64,000 nt of DNA from Natrinema versiforme JCM 10478 (GTDB lineage Archaea; Halobacteriota; Halobacteria; Halobacteriales; Natrialbaceae), in the NCBI RefSeq assembly GCF_000337195.1, contig NZ_AOID01000062.1:16447-80446 (forward strand). The letters are read 5' to 3'. This document shows, in pieces, positions 37,591-46,263 of this stretch (its first letter is position 1; each line of letters starts with the position of its first letter). The notes beneath the pieces are model-generated. The model made no database searches, was not told where the DNA came from, and worked only from the letters and a program-made list of their open reading frames with translations. The position numbers and the translations under genes are program-made.

Positions 37591-38589
37591 CTAGACACTA
37601 AAGCCTGGGACTGAGTCCTCAGAATCACGTAAGAAGTTGTGGGTCGCGACGATATACGCGGATCCAGCAACCTCCGATGTCATCACGCGGGTGCCGTCTC
37701 TGTCCTTGTGGTCTTGGAGTTCGCCTTCAAAACGCGTTCCGATCACGCTTTCGTAATGATATGGCTCGTTAAGCTCAAGTCTGTCCTTGTCATGAAGAAG
37801 GGTCATTTTAGCACAAGTCCCGGTTCCACACGGTGAACGATCAACCTGCCCTTCGCCGAAAATAACGACGTTTCGGTCGGCGTCGTTGTCTGACTCATAG
37901 AACTCCGTAATGTCCACTGTTATACTCTTTCCAGAAAGTGGGTCTTGAAGATCAATCTCTTGGTTGATGGTCCTCCGGATTTCAAGGCCTAATTCGACGA
38001 ATTTGTCGGTGTTTTCTGTCGCGACTGCGAGGTCAACTGCAGACGCAGAAATGAGTGCGAATACATTACCAGCGTGGACAACGTCTACCGGTACTACGAC
38101 TGTTCTGCTACCAAGCGCCAGGGTAACTTCGACCTTGTCAATAATATATGTGGTAATGTTCTGGACCGCAACTCGTTCGACCTGCCCGTCCTCACTCATC
38201 TCTGGACGTGCTGAGACGACGCCTGCTGGCGTTTCGATTCGTAACTGTGATTTCGCTTCTAGTTGTCCCGTTTCTATCAATGCAGTCACGACACCGATAG
38301 TTCCATGCCCACACATGTCGAGGTACCCCTTGTTATCCATGAAGAATAATCCAAGGTCAGCTTCGTCACGAGAGGGAGGGACCGTAATCGCTCCGAACAT
38401 ATCGTCATGGCCTCGTGGTTCCTTCATCAGGAACTCACGCAAGTGGTCGAGCTCTTCGGCAAACTTATCCCGTTGCTCTTGAACCGTTCCGCCCTCGAAC
38501 ACTTCTCGGTTGAGGCCGCCAGTGATAATGCGAGTCGGCTCGCCACCTGTGTGCGTGTCGATCGACTCAATAAGCACGTTTGACTGCAT
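37591..38589 (-). CDS. Proline racemase/4-hydroxyproline epimerase
   Basis: 332 residues. Both catalytic cysteines are present, Cys93 in MCGHGTIG and Cys254 in SPCGTGTCAK, so it is a racemase or epimerase and not the Thr-type dehydratase. The overall pattern (DTHTGGEPTRI, GPSRDEAD-like) fits the hydroxyproline 2-epimerase group. It would convert L- to D-forms of proline or hydroxyproline. The NSS transporter and its partner lie just upstream. GC is about 50%, lower than the rest. The ProDH/P5CDH cluster lies 3 kb away. Confidence 0.88.
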   Translation of the reverse strand: MQSNVLIESIDTHTGGEPTRIITGGLNREVFEGGTVQEQRDKFAEELDHLREFLMKEPRGHDDMFGAITVPPSRDEADLGLFFMDNKGYLDMCGHGTIGVVTALIETGQLEAKSQLRIETPAGVVSARPEMSEDGQVERVAVQNITTYIIDKVEVTLALGSRTVVVPVDVVHAGNVFALISASAVDLAVATENTDKFVELGLEIRRTINQEIDLQDPLSGKSITVDITEFYESDNDADRNVVIFGEGQVDRSPCGTGTCAKMTLLHDKDRLELNEPYHYESVIGTRFEGELQDHKDRDGTRVMTSEVAGSAYIVATHNFLRDSEDSVPGFSV

Positions 38590-38691
38590 ATCCTATCATC
38601 CGCGAGTTCAAGTATAATGATTTCGCTCCTGAGGGGTTCTCAGTACCAATGAAAAAGATTCAATTACAGCAGTCAGATCTGCAACCCCAAC

Positions 38692-39015
38692 CTATAGTTT
38701 CTCTAAGTCGGATATCTGCGAGTCGTTCCAGTCGTAAAACGGCTCGTCTATCTCTTTCAGAGTCTCAACGCACTCATTGTACCGGTGGACTGCTATCTCA
38801 CGATACGGGTCGTTAGGATGGTTCTCGATCCACTCACGGAGTTCTGACAGAGCGCGTGGGGAGTAGCTCTCTATCGCCCCTTGTTTGGTTATCAACTCGG
38901 CTTTTTTATCTTCCTCGGAAAGGGTTTTCTTCAGAGCCACTATGGTAACCACCCACAAGCTAATTATCATTGATAGCATGACGACCCAACCGAACGCAGT
39001 TAATGTTTCCGCCAT
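38692..39015 (-). CDS. Small membrane partner of the NSS transporter
   Basis: 107 residues. A single membrane helix (FGWVVMLSMIISLWVVTIVA, residues about 8-28) is followed by a charged cytosolic tail. It sits 2 bp downstream of the NSS transporter stop and on the same strand. This resembles the small MetS-type subunit beside some NSS transporters in bacteria, although it is longer than those. Its role in the transporter is inferred from context. Confidence 0.6.
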   Translation of the reverse strand: MAETLTAFGWVVMLSMIISLWVVTIVALKKTLSEEDKKAELITKQGAIESYSPRALSELREWIENHPNDPYREIAVHRYNECVETLKEIDEPFYDWNDSQISDLEKL

Positions 39016-39017
39016 TA

Positions 39018-40469
39018 TCAGTCACCTCCCGGCGTCAGAGCGGGTTCATTCGTTTTTCCTCTCCGAATGAACTGCATGAGTAGGACACTCCCGATAGTAA
39101 GACCAGCCATGAGGGCGAGACCGCTGATTGCCCGCGGGTCCTCGATATTGGTCGCGAAGTAATATCCCATAATGAAGACCATCACGGTCGGAATCACGTA
39201 TTTGATGATCGGATCCCAATAAGAGCCAATATAGACATCGCTGTTATGATTTAAGTCGAGGATACGAGCGCGTTTCGAATCAATCACCCAGCCGACAAGG
39301 ATGAGTATCATCAACGTCGCAAGCGGGAGTCCGAAGTTGCCGAACATAAAGTCCATCCATCCGAGGAACTCAGAGGAATACGCGCTCGGAATTCCGAGCA
39401 ACCACCAAGCCCCGACAACTGCTATCACGGACTGAGTACGCGTCAGACGCGTCTCTTCTTTGACTGTCGTTACCCCGACCTCTGTGATACCGAGGCCGGA
39501 CGAGTATGTAGCAAACAGGAAGCCAAGGAAGAACAGAAGGCCCCAGATGTAGCCTCCGGTCATACTCGGGAAGATGGAAACGAGCGAAACGAAGGTCAAC
39601 TCAGCGCCTGTAGTCGGTTCTAGACCGAACGCGAAGACGGCAGGAAACACGGTAAAGATGGCAAGTAGACCAATGCTCGTATTCCCAACTGCGGTAATCA
39701 AGCCGCCTCCGAGCGGGACATCGTCGCTCTCTCCTAGGTAGCTACCGTAAGTGAGTGCAATACCCCATCCCAGCCCGGTTGAGAAGAGTGCCTGACCAAG
39801 AGCAGCGATCCACGTATTTGCATCGGTCATGTACTGCCACTCAGGGTTGAACGCGAACGCGAGCCCTTCCATTGCCCCAGGAAGCGTTAGCCCTTTGATA
39901 GCGACTGCGGATAGCGTCACCACCAAAGCCGGGATCATCCATTTGACGACTCGTTCAATACCATCCGATATACCGAAAAGTAACACAAATCCGACTAGGA
40001 CTGCAACCAATGTGTGCAGTCCCACGACTAAAAGAGGAGACCCAGAGAACGCGGCCCAGAACGCCGTGGGATCGAACCCAGGTTGATAGAACGTTCCCAG
40101 TACCGCGTGCGCCAGATAGTAGATTGTCCACGCGATTACCGGAGCATAATAAGACATCAACCCGATATTGACGATGACGACTACGAGGCCCAATCCTTCG
40201 GACCACCCTTCTCCGAGGAAGTTCTTAAACGCACCAATGACTCCACTCTGGGTGTACCGGCCGAGAAACGTTTCTGCCATTAATCCAGGGACAGCGATGA
40301 GGTACAGTAGGGCGAGATATATAACCAAAAACGCCCCACCTCCGTTCATTCCAGCAACATAAGGCATACGCCAGATGTTACCTGACCCCACAACAGCCCC
40401 AACCAGTGCCATAACGAAACCAAATCGTGTTGCCCACTGATCACGGGCAAGTCCTGTATCCTCTTCCAT
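39018..40469 (-). CDS. NSS-family Na+-dependent amino-acid transporter
   Basis: 483 residues from ATG 40469 (an upstream ATG at 40541 adds a non-conserved stretch). It has the NSS signature GSGNIWRMPYVAGMNGGGAF in helix 1 and 11-12 helices overall. It is only loosely similar to the NSS gene at 113. The small membrane gene and proline racemase downstream suggest uptake of proline or hydroxyproline. GC content is low compared with the core genes. Confidence 0.9.
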   Translation of the reverse strand: MEEDTGLARDQWATRFGFVMALVGAVVGSGNIWRMPYVAGMNGGGAFLVIYLALLYLIAVPGLMAETFLGRYTQSGVIGAFKNFLGEGWSEGLGLVVVIVNIGLMSYYAPVIAWTIYYLAHAVLGTFYQPGFDPTAFWAAFSGSPLLVVGLHTLVAVLVGFVLLFGISDGIERVVKWMIPALVVTLSAVAIKGLTLPGAMEGLAFAFNPEWQYMTDANTWIAALGQALFSTGLGWGIALTYGSYLGESDDVPLGGGLITAVGNTSIGLLAIFTVFPAVFAFGLEPTTGAELTFVSLVSIFPSMTGGYIWGLLFFLGFLFATYSSGLGITEVGVTTVKEETRLTRTQSVIAVVGAWWLLGIPSAYSSEFLGWMDFMFGNFGLPLATLMILILVGWVIDSKRARILDLNHNSDVYIGSYWDPIIKYVIPTVMVFIMGYYFATNIEDPRAISGLALMAGLTIGSVLLMQFIRRGKTNEPALTPGGD

Positions 40470-40676
40470 ACTACGATAAAACGTGAAAGATACGTTTGTA
40501 TAAATGTTTCTGTTCTCGTATCGCGTGTATCGCTGGATCAAAACGACTTCATGAGATCTTCCGATTTACTCCATATGAATCTCAAAATAGCACATTCGAA
40601 GAACACGCCAGGTTAGTCTAGGATCCCTTGATCAACATCTATCCTTCAATCAAGGATCCCATTCAGTTCAGTCTGC

Positions 40677-41423
40677 TCTGTTGAATAGAGGTACGGCATC
40701 GAATTCATAGTGCTGAAGAGGTGCATTCGACGTTGGAGATGTCGAATATCAAAACGCCTTCTCTGAACTCACGGTACCATGTCTGCGCTCGCACGGTGCG
40801 ACCGTGCGAGCGCTTACTACCGAAAAGCACGTCACACTCAGCCAGCGGTGGTTGTACAACTCATCGTTCATCCCACATTGTGTACGTGATCGGACGGTGC
40901 ATAGAGACAGTGACGAATTAGCGGACGGACATCATGAGAATGCAGCCACTCGCGAAACGCGTTCTTGCTGTAGCCTTTATCAGCGGCGAGGGTCAGCAGA
41001 TTCGAAGTACGTTCCATCGATCGTACCGTGGCCAAGTGGGCAGTGCTGTGCCGAAGCGTACAGAAACTGTCGCCACATCCACATCTTGAATCGGTCAAAC
41101 GCCTTGCACAGCGTGGATGGCTTCAGGAGTTCCGGATTAAACTCTAAGATATCGTAGACGGCACTCATCAAGGAAATTCGATTAACGGCCTCGCGGTACG
41201 TGTGGTTATCTTCGAGGCGGATACAGTGAATGACGACGTGTTTCTAGCGGCGAAATCGCCGCTGGCGGGCTCGCCCGCTCGCTTCCCAACGCTTGTTTAG
41301 CTAGCTGCTTACACTCCTGAACCAAGTCAAGGAGCGAGACTTCAATAGCAGGTTCTTCTCCTGGGCTCTATCTTCTCTAAACCACCGATACAGACTTTCG
41401 TAGAGGCTTTTCAACAAAGCTTC
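40677..41423 (-). mobile_element. Degraded IS5-family element
   Basis: Transposase pieces lie in several frames on the minus strand: CPLGHGTIDGTYFESADPR, LTLAADKGYSKNAFREWL, VRPLIRH, and TWYREFREGVL at the end. These match the IS5-type DDE transposase of haloarchaea, with frameshifts and stops. Inverted ends are visible: GTTGAATAG near 40682 and GTTGAAAAG read inward from about 41418 on the minus strand. It marks the right edge of a lower-GC block and is inactive. Confidence 0.75.
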
Positions 41424-41489
41424 CTGTACCAGATCTTAGCGCGGTCATTAATAAAGGATGTTTCCTCGGCGTTACTGACCCACACTCAG

Positions 41490-42329
41490 TCAGACGCCGA
41501 CGACGGCCCGAAGCGCGAACAAGGCGTTTTCCTTTCGCTCGCGGATCCGACGGTAGAAGTACTGCATCCACTTGTCGCCGTAGGGGATGTACTGATTGAC
41601 TTCGTAGCCCTTTGCGGCGAGGTCGCGCTGGACGTCCTCGCGAACGCCCATGAGCATCTGGATCTCGAAGGGGGTGTCGTGTTCCTTGTGCAGGTCGATC
41701 GCAGTCTCGAGCATCTCCAGATCGTGGCTTCCGACTGCGATGCCCTGATCGAACTCCCGGAATAGGAACTCGAGATGCTCGATATACGCCTCGTTGACGT
41801 CTTCTTTCTTCTCGTAGGCGACCGAGGACGGTTCGTCGTAGGCACCCTTAACCAGTCGGACCGCCGCGGGAACGTCGGCGAGGCGACGCAGGTCGTCGCC
41901 CGTACGTTTGAGGTTCGCCTGAATGGCGACGCCGACACCGTGAGGATGGTCCTGAGCCGTCGATTCGATGACGTCTAAGGTCGTGTCGGTCGTCGTGTAA
42001 TCTTCCATATCACACCAAACGAACACGTCTTCTTCGGCCCCGGCCTCGACGATTCGTTCGAAGTTCTCCGCAAAGACATCCGGTCCGATGTCGATGCCGA
42101 TCTGAGACGGCTTGACTGAGACGCTTCCGATCAGGTCGCGAGCGGCCAGTTCTGAAATAAGACGACAGTACTCGTCTGCATCCTCGTCTGCGGGCACACG
42201 GTCGTGATAGTGTTCGCCGAGGAGATTGACGATGCCACCCATCCCCGACTCGTTACAGTCGGAAACGTGATCCAGCGTGCCGGAGACGGTCGTTCCGGCG
42301 ACGAATCGACTCGCGATCGGCGGTATCAT
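41490..42329 (-). CDS. putA: Proline dehydrogenase
   Basis: 279 residues from ATG 42329. A monofunctional ProDH TIM barrel with family motifs: VSVKPSQIGID, VWCDMEDYTTTDTTLD, VRLVKGAYDEP, VGSHDLE, FEIQMLMGVRED and YFYRRIRERKEN. It oxidises proline to P5C and passes electrons to FAD and quinone. The P5C dehydrogenase lies divergently 950 bp away with the Bat-type regulator between them. It is shorter than bacterial PutA because the P5CDH part is separate. Confidence 0.92.
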   Translation of the reverse strand: MIPPIASRFVAGTTVSGTLDHVSDCNESGMGGIVNLLGEHYHDRVPADEDADEYCRLISELAARDLIGSVSVKPSQIGIDIGPDVFAENFERIVEAGAEEDVFVWCDMEDYTTTDTTLDVIESTAQDHPHGVGVAIQANLKRTGDDLRRLADVPAAVRLVKGAYDEPSSVAYEKKEDVNEAYIEHLEFLFREFDQGIAVGSHDLEMLETAIDLHKEHDTPFEIQMLMGVREDVQRDLAAKGYEVNQYIPYGDKWMQYFYRRIRERKENALFALRAVVGV

Positions 42330-42417
42330 ACCGTGTCGGTGGCACGCAAGCCCCCTAAATCGATACCCGACCAAAAGATTCGCCCAGTATCGTCGAGAAT
42401 TAATACCGGGGAGTCGA

Positions 42418-43143
42418 TCAGGTCTCGTCCGGGTTGAGCAGTTTCGCTTCGGCTTTCCGGAGGTGCTCGAGCAGCGTCGTTTTCGACACGCCGAGTTCGT
42501 CCGCGAGTTCGCGCGTATCGATCTCGCGCGGCCACGCGTAGTAGTTGCGGTCGCAGGCGAGTTCGAACGCGTCCCGCTGGCGGGGTGTCAGCTGGTCGAG
42601 CCTATCCGGCGTTCCCGACGAGTCGCCCGTCGGCGAGGCGATCTTGCTGATCGAAATCTCGGCATCGGTTTCGGCCCGAATGCTCTCGAGTCGGCTCTGA
42701 ATCTCGGGGCGACCGTCGGCGACGAAGACCGGCCAGTGCTCAAGCCCGCGTTCGACGCGCACCGATGCGTCGTGAATAAAGCCGTGCGAGACGAGCGTGT
42801 CGCTGATACTGTGTTCGGGCTCGTACTCGACGAAGAGTTCCCGGGTCGCGTTCCCGGGGTCCGGTGCCCCGCTGGTCGGGCGCTGGCCGAGTTCGACCGT
42901 CGAGTGTGTCAGCGGTGACTCGTTTGCGAATTCGACGAACTCGTCGAGTTGCGCCGTCGTGTCCGCGTAGACGGTGAAGTGACCCTTGACCGTTTCCTCG
43001 ACGGTTCGGTGGACGGTGTGGACGAGCAGTCCGGCGTCGACCGCTTCGGTCGCCTGTAACCCCCAGCAGTCGGGATGCCAAATCTCGAGCGCGAGTCGAG
43101 TGCCGTCTGTCCCCGTCGTCGCTGTAGAACTCGTGCTGCTCAT
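42418..43143 (-). CDS. Bat-type HTH-10 transcriptional regulator
   Basis: 241 residues from ATG 43143. The C-terminal HTH-10 domain (DQLTPRQRDAFELACDRNYY, then WPREIDTRELADELGVSKTT) is the haloarchaeal Bat signature, and the N-terminal part is a small ligand-sensing region (CWGLQATEAVDAGLLVHTV). It lies between proline dehydrogenase and P5C dehydrogenase, so it is likely the local activator or repressor of proline catabolism. PutR-like regulators of this type are known in haloarchaea. Confidence 0.85.
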   Translation of the reverse strand: MSSTSSTATTGTDGTRLALEIWHPDCWGLQATEAVDAGLLVHTVHRTVEETVKGHFTVYADTTAQLDEFVEFANESPLTHSTVELGQRPTSGAPDPGNATRELFVEYEPEHSISDTLVSHGFIHDASVRVERGLEHWPVFVADGRPEIQSRLESIRAETDAEISISKIASPTGDSSGTPDRLDQLTPRQRDAFELACDRNYYAWPREIDTRELADELGVSKTTLLEHLRKAEAKLLNPDET

Positions 43144-43276
43144 GTGTCGGTTCTGCTCGTCCGTTTCGGTGTGAGCAACATAAACATACTGAATACGGAC
43201 ACCGCCGACTCCGCTCGAGTCGGTCCCGACCATGGGAGGCGGTGGTTATTCCCTGCCAATCCGTGACTCATACGGT

Positions 43277-44812
43277 ATGAGCCAGCAGACGACAGCCCAG
43301 CCAAACCGTCACTACATCAACGGCGAGTGGACCGACGGCAAGGGCGACGAGACGTTCGAGAGCGAGAACCCTGCAACCGGCGAAACGCTGCGGACCTTCC
43401 ACCGCGGGACCGAGGCCGATGTCGACACGGCTCTTGAGTCCGCAGAACGCGTTCAAGACGAGTGGGAGGAACTGTCTCATATCGACCGCGCGGAGTACCT
43501 CTGGGACATCTATCAGGAACTCCGTGACCGGACGGACGAACTCGGCGAAATCGTCACAAAGGAGTGTGGTAAAGAGATCTCCGAAGGGCGAGCCGACGTC
43601 GTCGAGGCCGCACACATGGTCGAGTGGGCAGCCGGGAACGCCCGGCACCCACACGGGGATGTCGTTCCGTCCGAAATCGGAAGCAAAGACGCGTACATGC
43701 GGCGCAAGCCCCGCGGCGTCGTCGGCTGTATCACGCCGTGGAACTTCCCCGTCGCGATCCCGTTCTGGCACATGGCCGTCTCGCTGGTCGAGGGCAACAC
43801 CGTCGTCTGGAAGCCCGCCGAACAGACGCCGTGGTGTGCCCAGATCGTCGCCGAAATGTTCGAGGACAGCGGCATTCCGGACGGCGTCTTCAACATGATT
43901 CAGGGCTTCGGCGACGCCGGCGAAGCCATCGTCGAGGACTCGCGCGTCGACACCGTCCTCTTTACCGGCTCGGCGGAGGTTGGCCAGCAGGTCGGGCAGA
44001 CCGTCGCCGAACAGCCCGGCAAGCTCGCAGCCTGCGAGATGGGCGGCAAGAACGCCGTCGTCGTCACCGACGAAGCCGACCTCGACACGGCCGTCCACTC
44101 GGCCGTGATGAGTTCGTTCAAGACGACCGGCCAGCGTTGTGTCTCCGCCGAGCGCCTGATCGTCCACGAGAACGTCTACGACGAGTTCAAGGAGCGCTTC
44201 GTCGACATCGCCGCGAACGTCGCCGTCGACGACCCGCTCGCCGAGGACACCTTCATGGGTCCGCTCGTCGAGGGCGAGCACAAGGAGAAAGTCCTCGAGT
44301 ACAACGAACTCGCCCGCAGCGAGGACGTCAACGTGCTCGTTGACCGCGACGAGTTGGACGACGACGAGATCCCAGAGGGCCACGAGGACGGCCACTGGGT
44401 CGGCCCGTTCGTCTACGAGGCCGATCACGAGGCGGACCTCCGCTGTACGCAGGAGGAGGTCTTCGGTCCCCACGTCGCGCTCATGGAATACTCGGGCGAT
44501 ATCGAGGACGCCGTCGAGATCCACAACGACACCGAGTACGGGCTCGCTGGTGCGATCATTTCCGAGGATTACCGCGAGGTCAACTACTACCGCGACAACG
44601 CCGAGGTCGGACTCGCGTACGGCAACCTGCCGTGTATCGGCGCGGAAGTCCACCTGCCGTTCGGTGGCGTCAAGAAGTCAGGTAACGGCTACCCGAGCGG
44701 CCGCGAAGTGATCGAGGCCGTCACCGAGCGGACCGCGTGGACGCTGAACAACTCGAACGACATCGAGATGGCACAGGGGCTGTCCGCCGATATCACGACC
44801 GACGATGACTGA
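43277..44812 (+). CDS. L-glutamate gamma-semialdehyde (P5C) dehydrogenase
   Basis: 511 residues from ATG 43277. An aldehyde dehydrogenase with NAD-binding block (PWNFPVAIPFWHMAVSLVEG), the catalytic Glu in ACEMGGKNAVVV and the catalytic Cys in TTGQRCVSAERLI. The end RTAWTLNNSNDIEMAQG fits haloarchaeal P5CDH. It would oxidise P5C/glutamate semialdehyde to glutamate after ProDH. Other ALDH specificities are possible, but the neighbours support this. Its stop overlaps the start of a 32-residue zinc-finger ORF. Confidence 0.85.
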   Translation: MSQQTTAQPNRHYINGEWTDGKGDETFESENPATGETLRTFHRGTEADVDTALESAERVQDEWEELSHIDRAEYLWDIYQELRDRTDELGEIVTKECGKEISEGRADVVEAAHMVEWAAGNARHPHGDVVPSEIGSKDAYMRRKPRGVVGCITPWNFPVAIPFWHMAVSLVEGNTVVWKPAEQTPWCAQIVAEMFEDSGIPDGVFNMIQGFGDAGEAIVEDSRVDTVLFTGSAEVGQQVGQTVAEQPGKLAACEMGGKNAVVVTDEADLDTAVHSAVMSSFKTTGQRCVSAERLIVHENVYDEFKERFVDIAANVAVDDPLAEDTFMGPLVEGEHKEKVLEYNELARSEDVNVLVDRDELDDDEIPEGHEDGHWVGPFVYEADHEADLRCTQEEVFGPHVALMEYSGDIEDAVEIHNDTEYGLAGAIISEDYREVNYYRDNAEVGLAYGNLPCIGAEVHLPFGGVKKSGNGYPSGREVIEAVTERTAWTLNNSNDIEMAQGLSADITTDDD

Positions 44813-44903
44813 GACGACCTGTCCCCTCTGCGGGCGCGGAGCCCGCGTCTCGGACGAGTGGTGCCAGCGCTGTGGCCGGACCGACCGCTGCGGTGCCGAT
44901 TAG
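44805..44903 (+). CDS. 32-residue zinc-finger microprotein
   Basis: The ATG lies five bases before the end of the P5CDH gene and the frame ends in TAG 44903. The sequence carries CPLCG and CQRCG knuckles with Cys6, Cys9, Cys20 and Cys23, and a further Cys29. Such small zinc-finger proteins are common in haloarchaea and affect growth or metabolism in tested species. The overlap implies coupled translation with P5CDH. Confidence 0.6.
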   Translation: MTETTCPLCGRGARVSDEWCQRCGRTDRCGAD

Positions 44904-45315
44904 CGCCGATCGGCGACCGATCCGATCGACGCCGAACCACCTGTCGGACCGATCGTCGTCGGCCGATTGCGGGAGCGGCCGCGGGTCGGCGTTCCGAATC
45001 CGTGAACGAATCGTTCGAAGAGTAGCCTGTTACCGTACGACACACCACTGGTAACCGATGCAACTACCGAACGACGCGACTGATTCACGCATTCCGAACG
45101 GCAGGTCGGCCGGGGGATGGCGCGATCGATCACTAGTGATAGACGGACAGAAATATCGCCAACACACGAGCAGTAGTGTAAAATATAACAGAATTCCCCA
45201 GTAATATTCCTCGGCCTGTGAAACGAACCACCAAACGATACCCGTCATCACGACCCGTCCACGCCCGTTCACACATTCCGAACGCTTATGCGTGGGTGCG
45301 GCGACGACTCGAACC
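44904..45315. other. Intergenic region with a 17-bp direct repeat
   Basis: 412 bp without a gene. TTCACGCATTCCGAACG at 45084-45100 recurs as TTCACACATTCCGAACG at 45268-45284, just before the TTATGC box and the IclR ATG at 45316. The second copy is where an autoregulator would bind. Confidence 0.5.
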
Positions 45316-46092
45316 ATGACGGACGACGGCCCTCGCCCGGTCAAGACGACGAAAGCATCGATCGCGCTCGTTCGCGCGGTCCACGACAGCGACGGCGCGA
45401 CGCTGAGCGAGTTGGCAGATCGCCTCGAGATGGCAAAGAGCACCGTCCACAACCACCTCCACACGCTGGTCGACGAGGGATTCCTCGTCCGCGACGGCGA
45501 TACCTACCACATCGGGCTCCAGTTTCTCCCGTTCAGCGAGCACGCGCGCACCCGCAATCCGCTGTACGCACCGGCTCGACGGCGCGTCTATGCTCTGGCC
45601 GAACAGACGGGCAACGAAGCCGACTTCATCGTCGAAGAGAACGGCCGCGCCTACTCCCTCGAGTACGCGATCGGTGAGTCCTCTCGTGGGGGGCTGCCGG
45701 AATCGAGTCCGTTCCGGGCGGGCAACCGCTTTCACATGCACAACTGCGCCTCGGGAAAAGCCATGCTGGCCTCGATGCCCGAATCGCGCGTTCGAGAGAT
45801 CGTCGACCGATGGGGGCTTCCTGGCACGACCGAACACACGATCACCGCGGAATCGGCCCTCTTCGACGAACTCGAGACGATCCGCGACCGCGGATACGCG
45901 ACGAACGATGAGGAATTGATCGACGGCTACCGATCAATCGGCGCGTCGGTAACGAGCCCCGACGGCGACGTGATCGGCGCGTTCTCCATCGGCGGCCCGA
46001 CCTACCGCATGGCCGTCGATGAGGCGACGACCGAGGAGATCGCACAACTACTGAGCGAGGAAATCGACGCGCTCGAGGCGGGCCTCTTCTGA
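45316..46092 (+). CDS. IclR-family transcriptional regulator
   Basis: 258 residues from ATG 45316. The N-terminal winged helix (LSELADRLEMAKSTVHNHLH) is followed by the IclR effector domain (IVEENGRAYSLEYAIGESS, HMHNCASGKAMLASM, IVDRWGLPGTT and the RDRGYATNDEELIDG block). It probably senses a small acid or amine and controls the aldehyde dehydrogenase and quaternary-amine transporter that follow on the other strand. Two operator-like repeats lie upstream. Confidence 0.9.
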   Translation: MTDDGPRPVKTTKASIALVRAVHDSDGATLSELADRLEMAKSTVHNHLHTLVDEGFLVRDGDTYHIGLQFLPFSEHARTRNPLYAPARRRVYALAEQTGNEADFIVEENGRAYSLEYAIGESSRGGLPESSPFRAGNRFHMHNCASGKAMLASMPESRVREIVDRWGLPGTTEHTITAESALFDELETIRDRGYATNDEELIDGYRSIGASVTSPDGDVIGAFSIGGPTYRMAVDEATTEEIAQLLSEEIDALEAGLF

Positions 46093-46099
46093 TCTGTTC

Positions 46100-46119
46100 T
46101 TACATACATATGTGTGTAA
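46100..46119. promoter_or_regulatory. 20-bp palindrome, copy 1
   Basis: TTACATACATATGTGTGTAA, 18 of 20 bases symmetric, lies 8 bp after the IclR stop and before the convergent ALDH gene. The same pattern (TTACA, ten variable or AT-rich bases, TGTAA) recurs at 54100-54119 and 62344-62363. Confidence 0.5.
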
Positions 46120-46263
46120 TTGCTTCTCTAGGGAACGGGACACAGTATCGCCTCAGCCCGCCCCATCCGATAGACCGAGCGAAACACGGCGGCGTGCGCC
46201 GAGAGAAACAACTGGAGCGACGAGCAGCGGTCGACCACTGGTAACTGGCGTGTCGACCGCTGT

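Noticed and set aside
43268-44653. A 461-codon open frame on the minus strand
   Set aside because: It lies fully opposite the P5C dehydrogenase gene, is rich in Val, Asp and Gly as expected for the complement of high-GC coding DNA, and shows no family motif.
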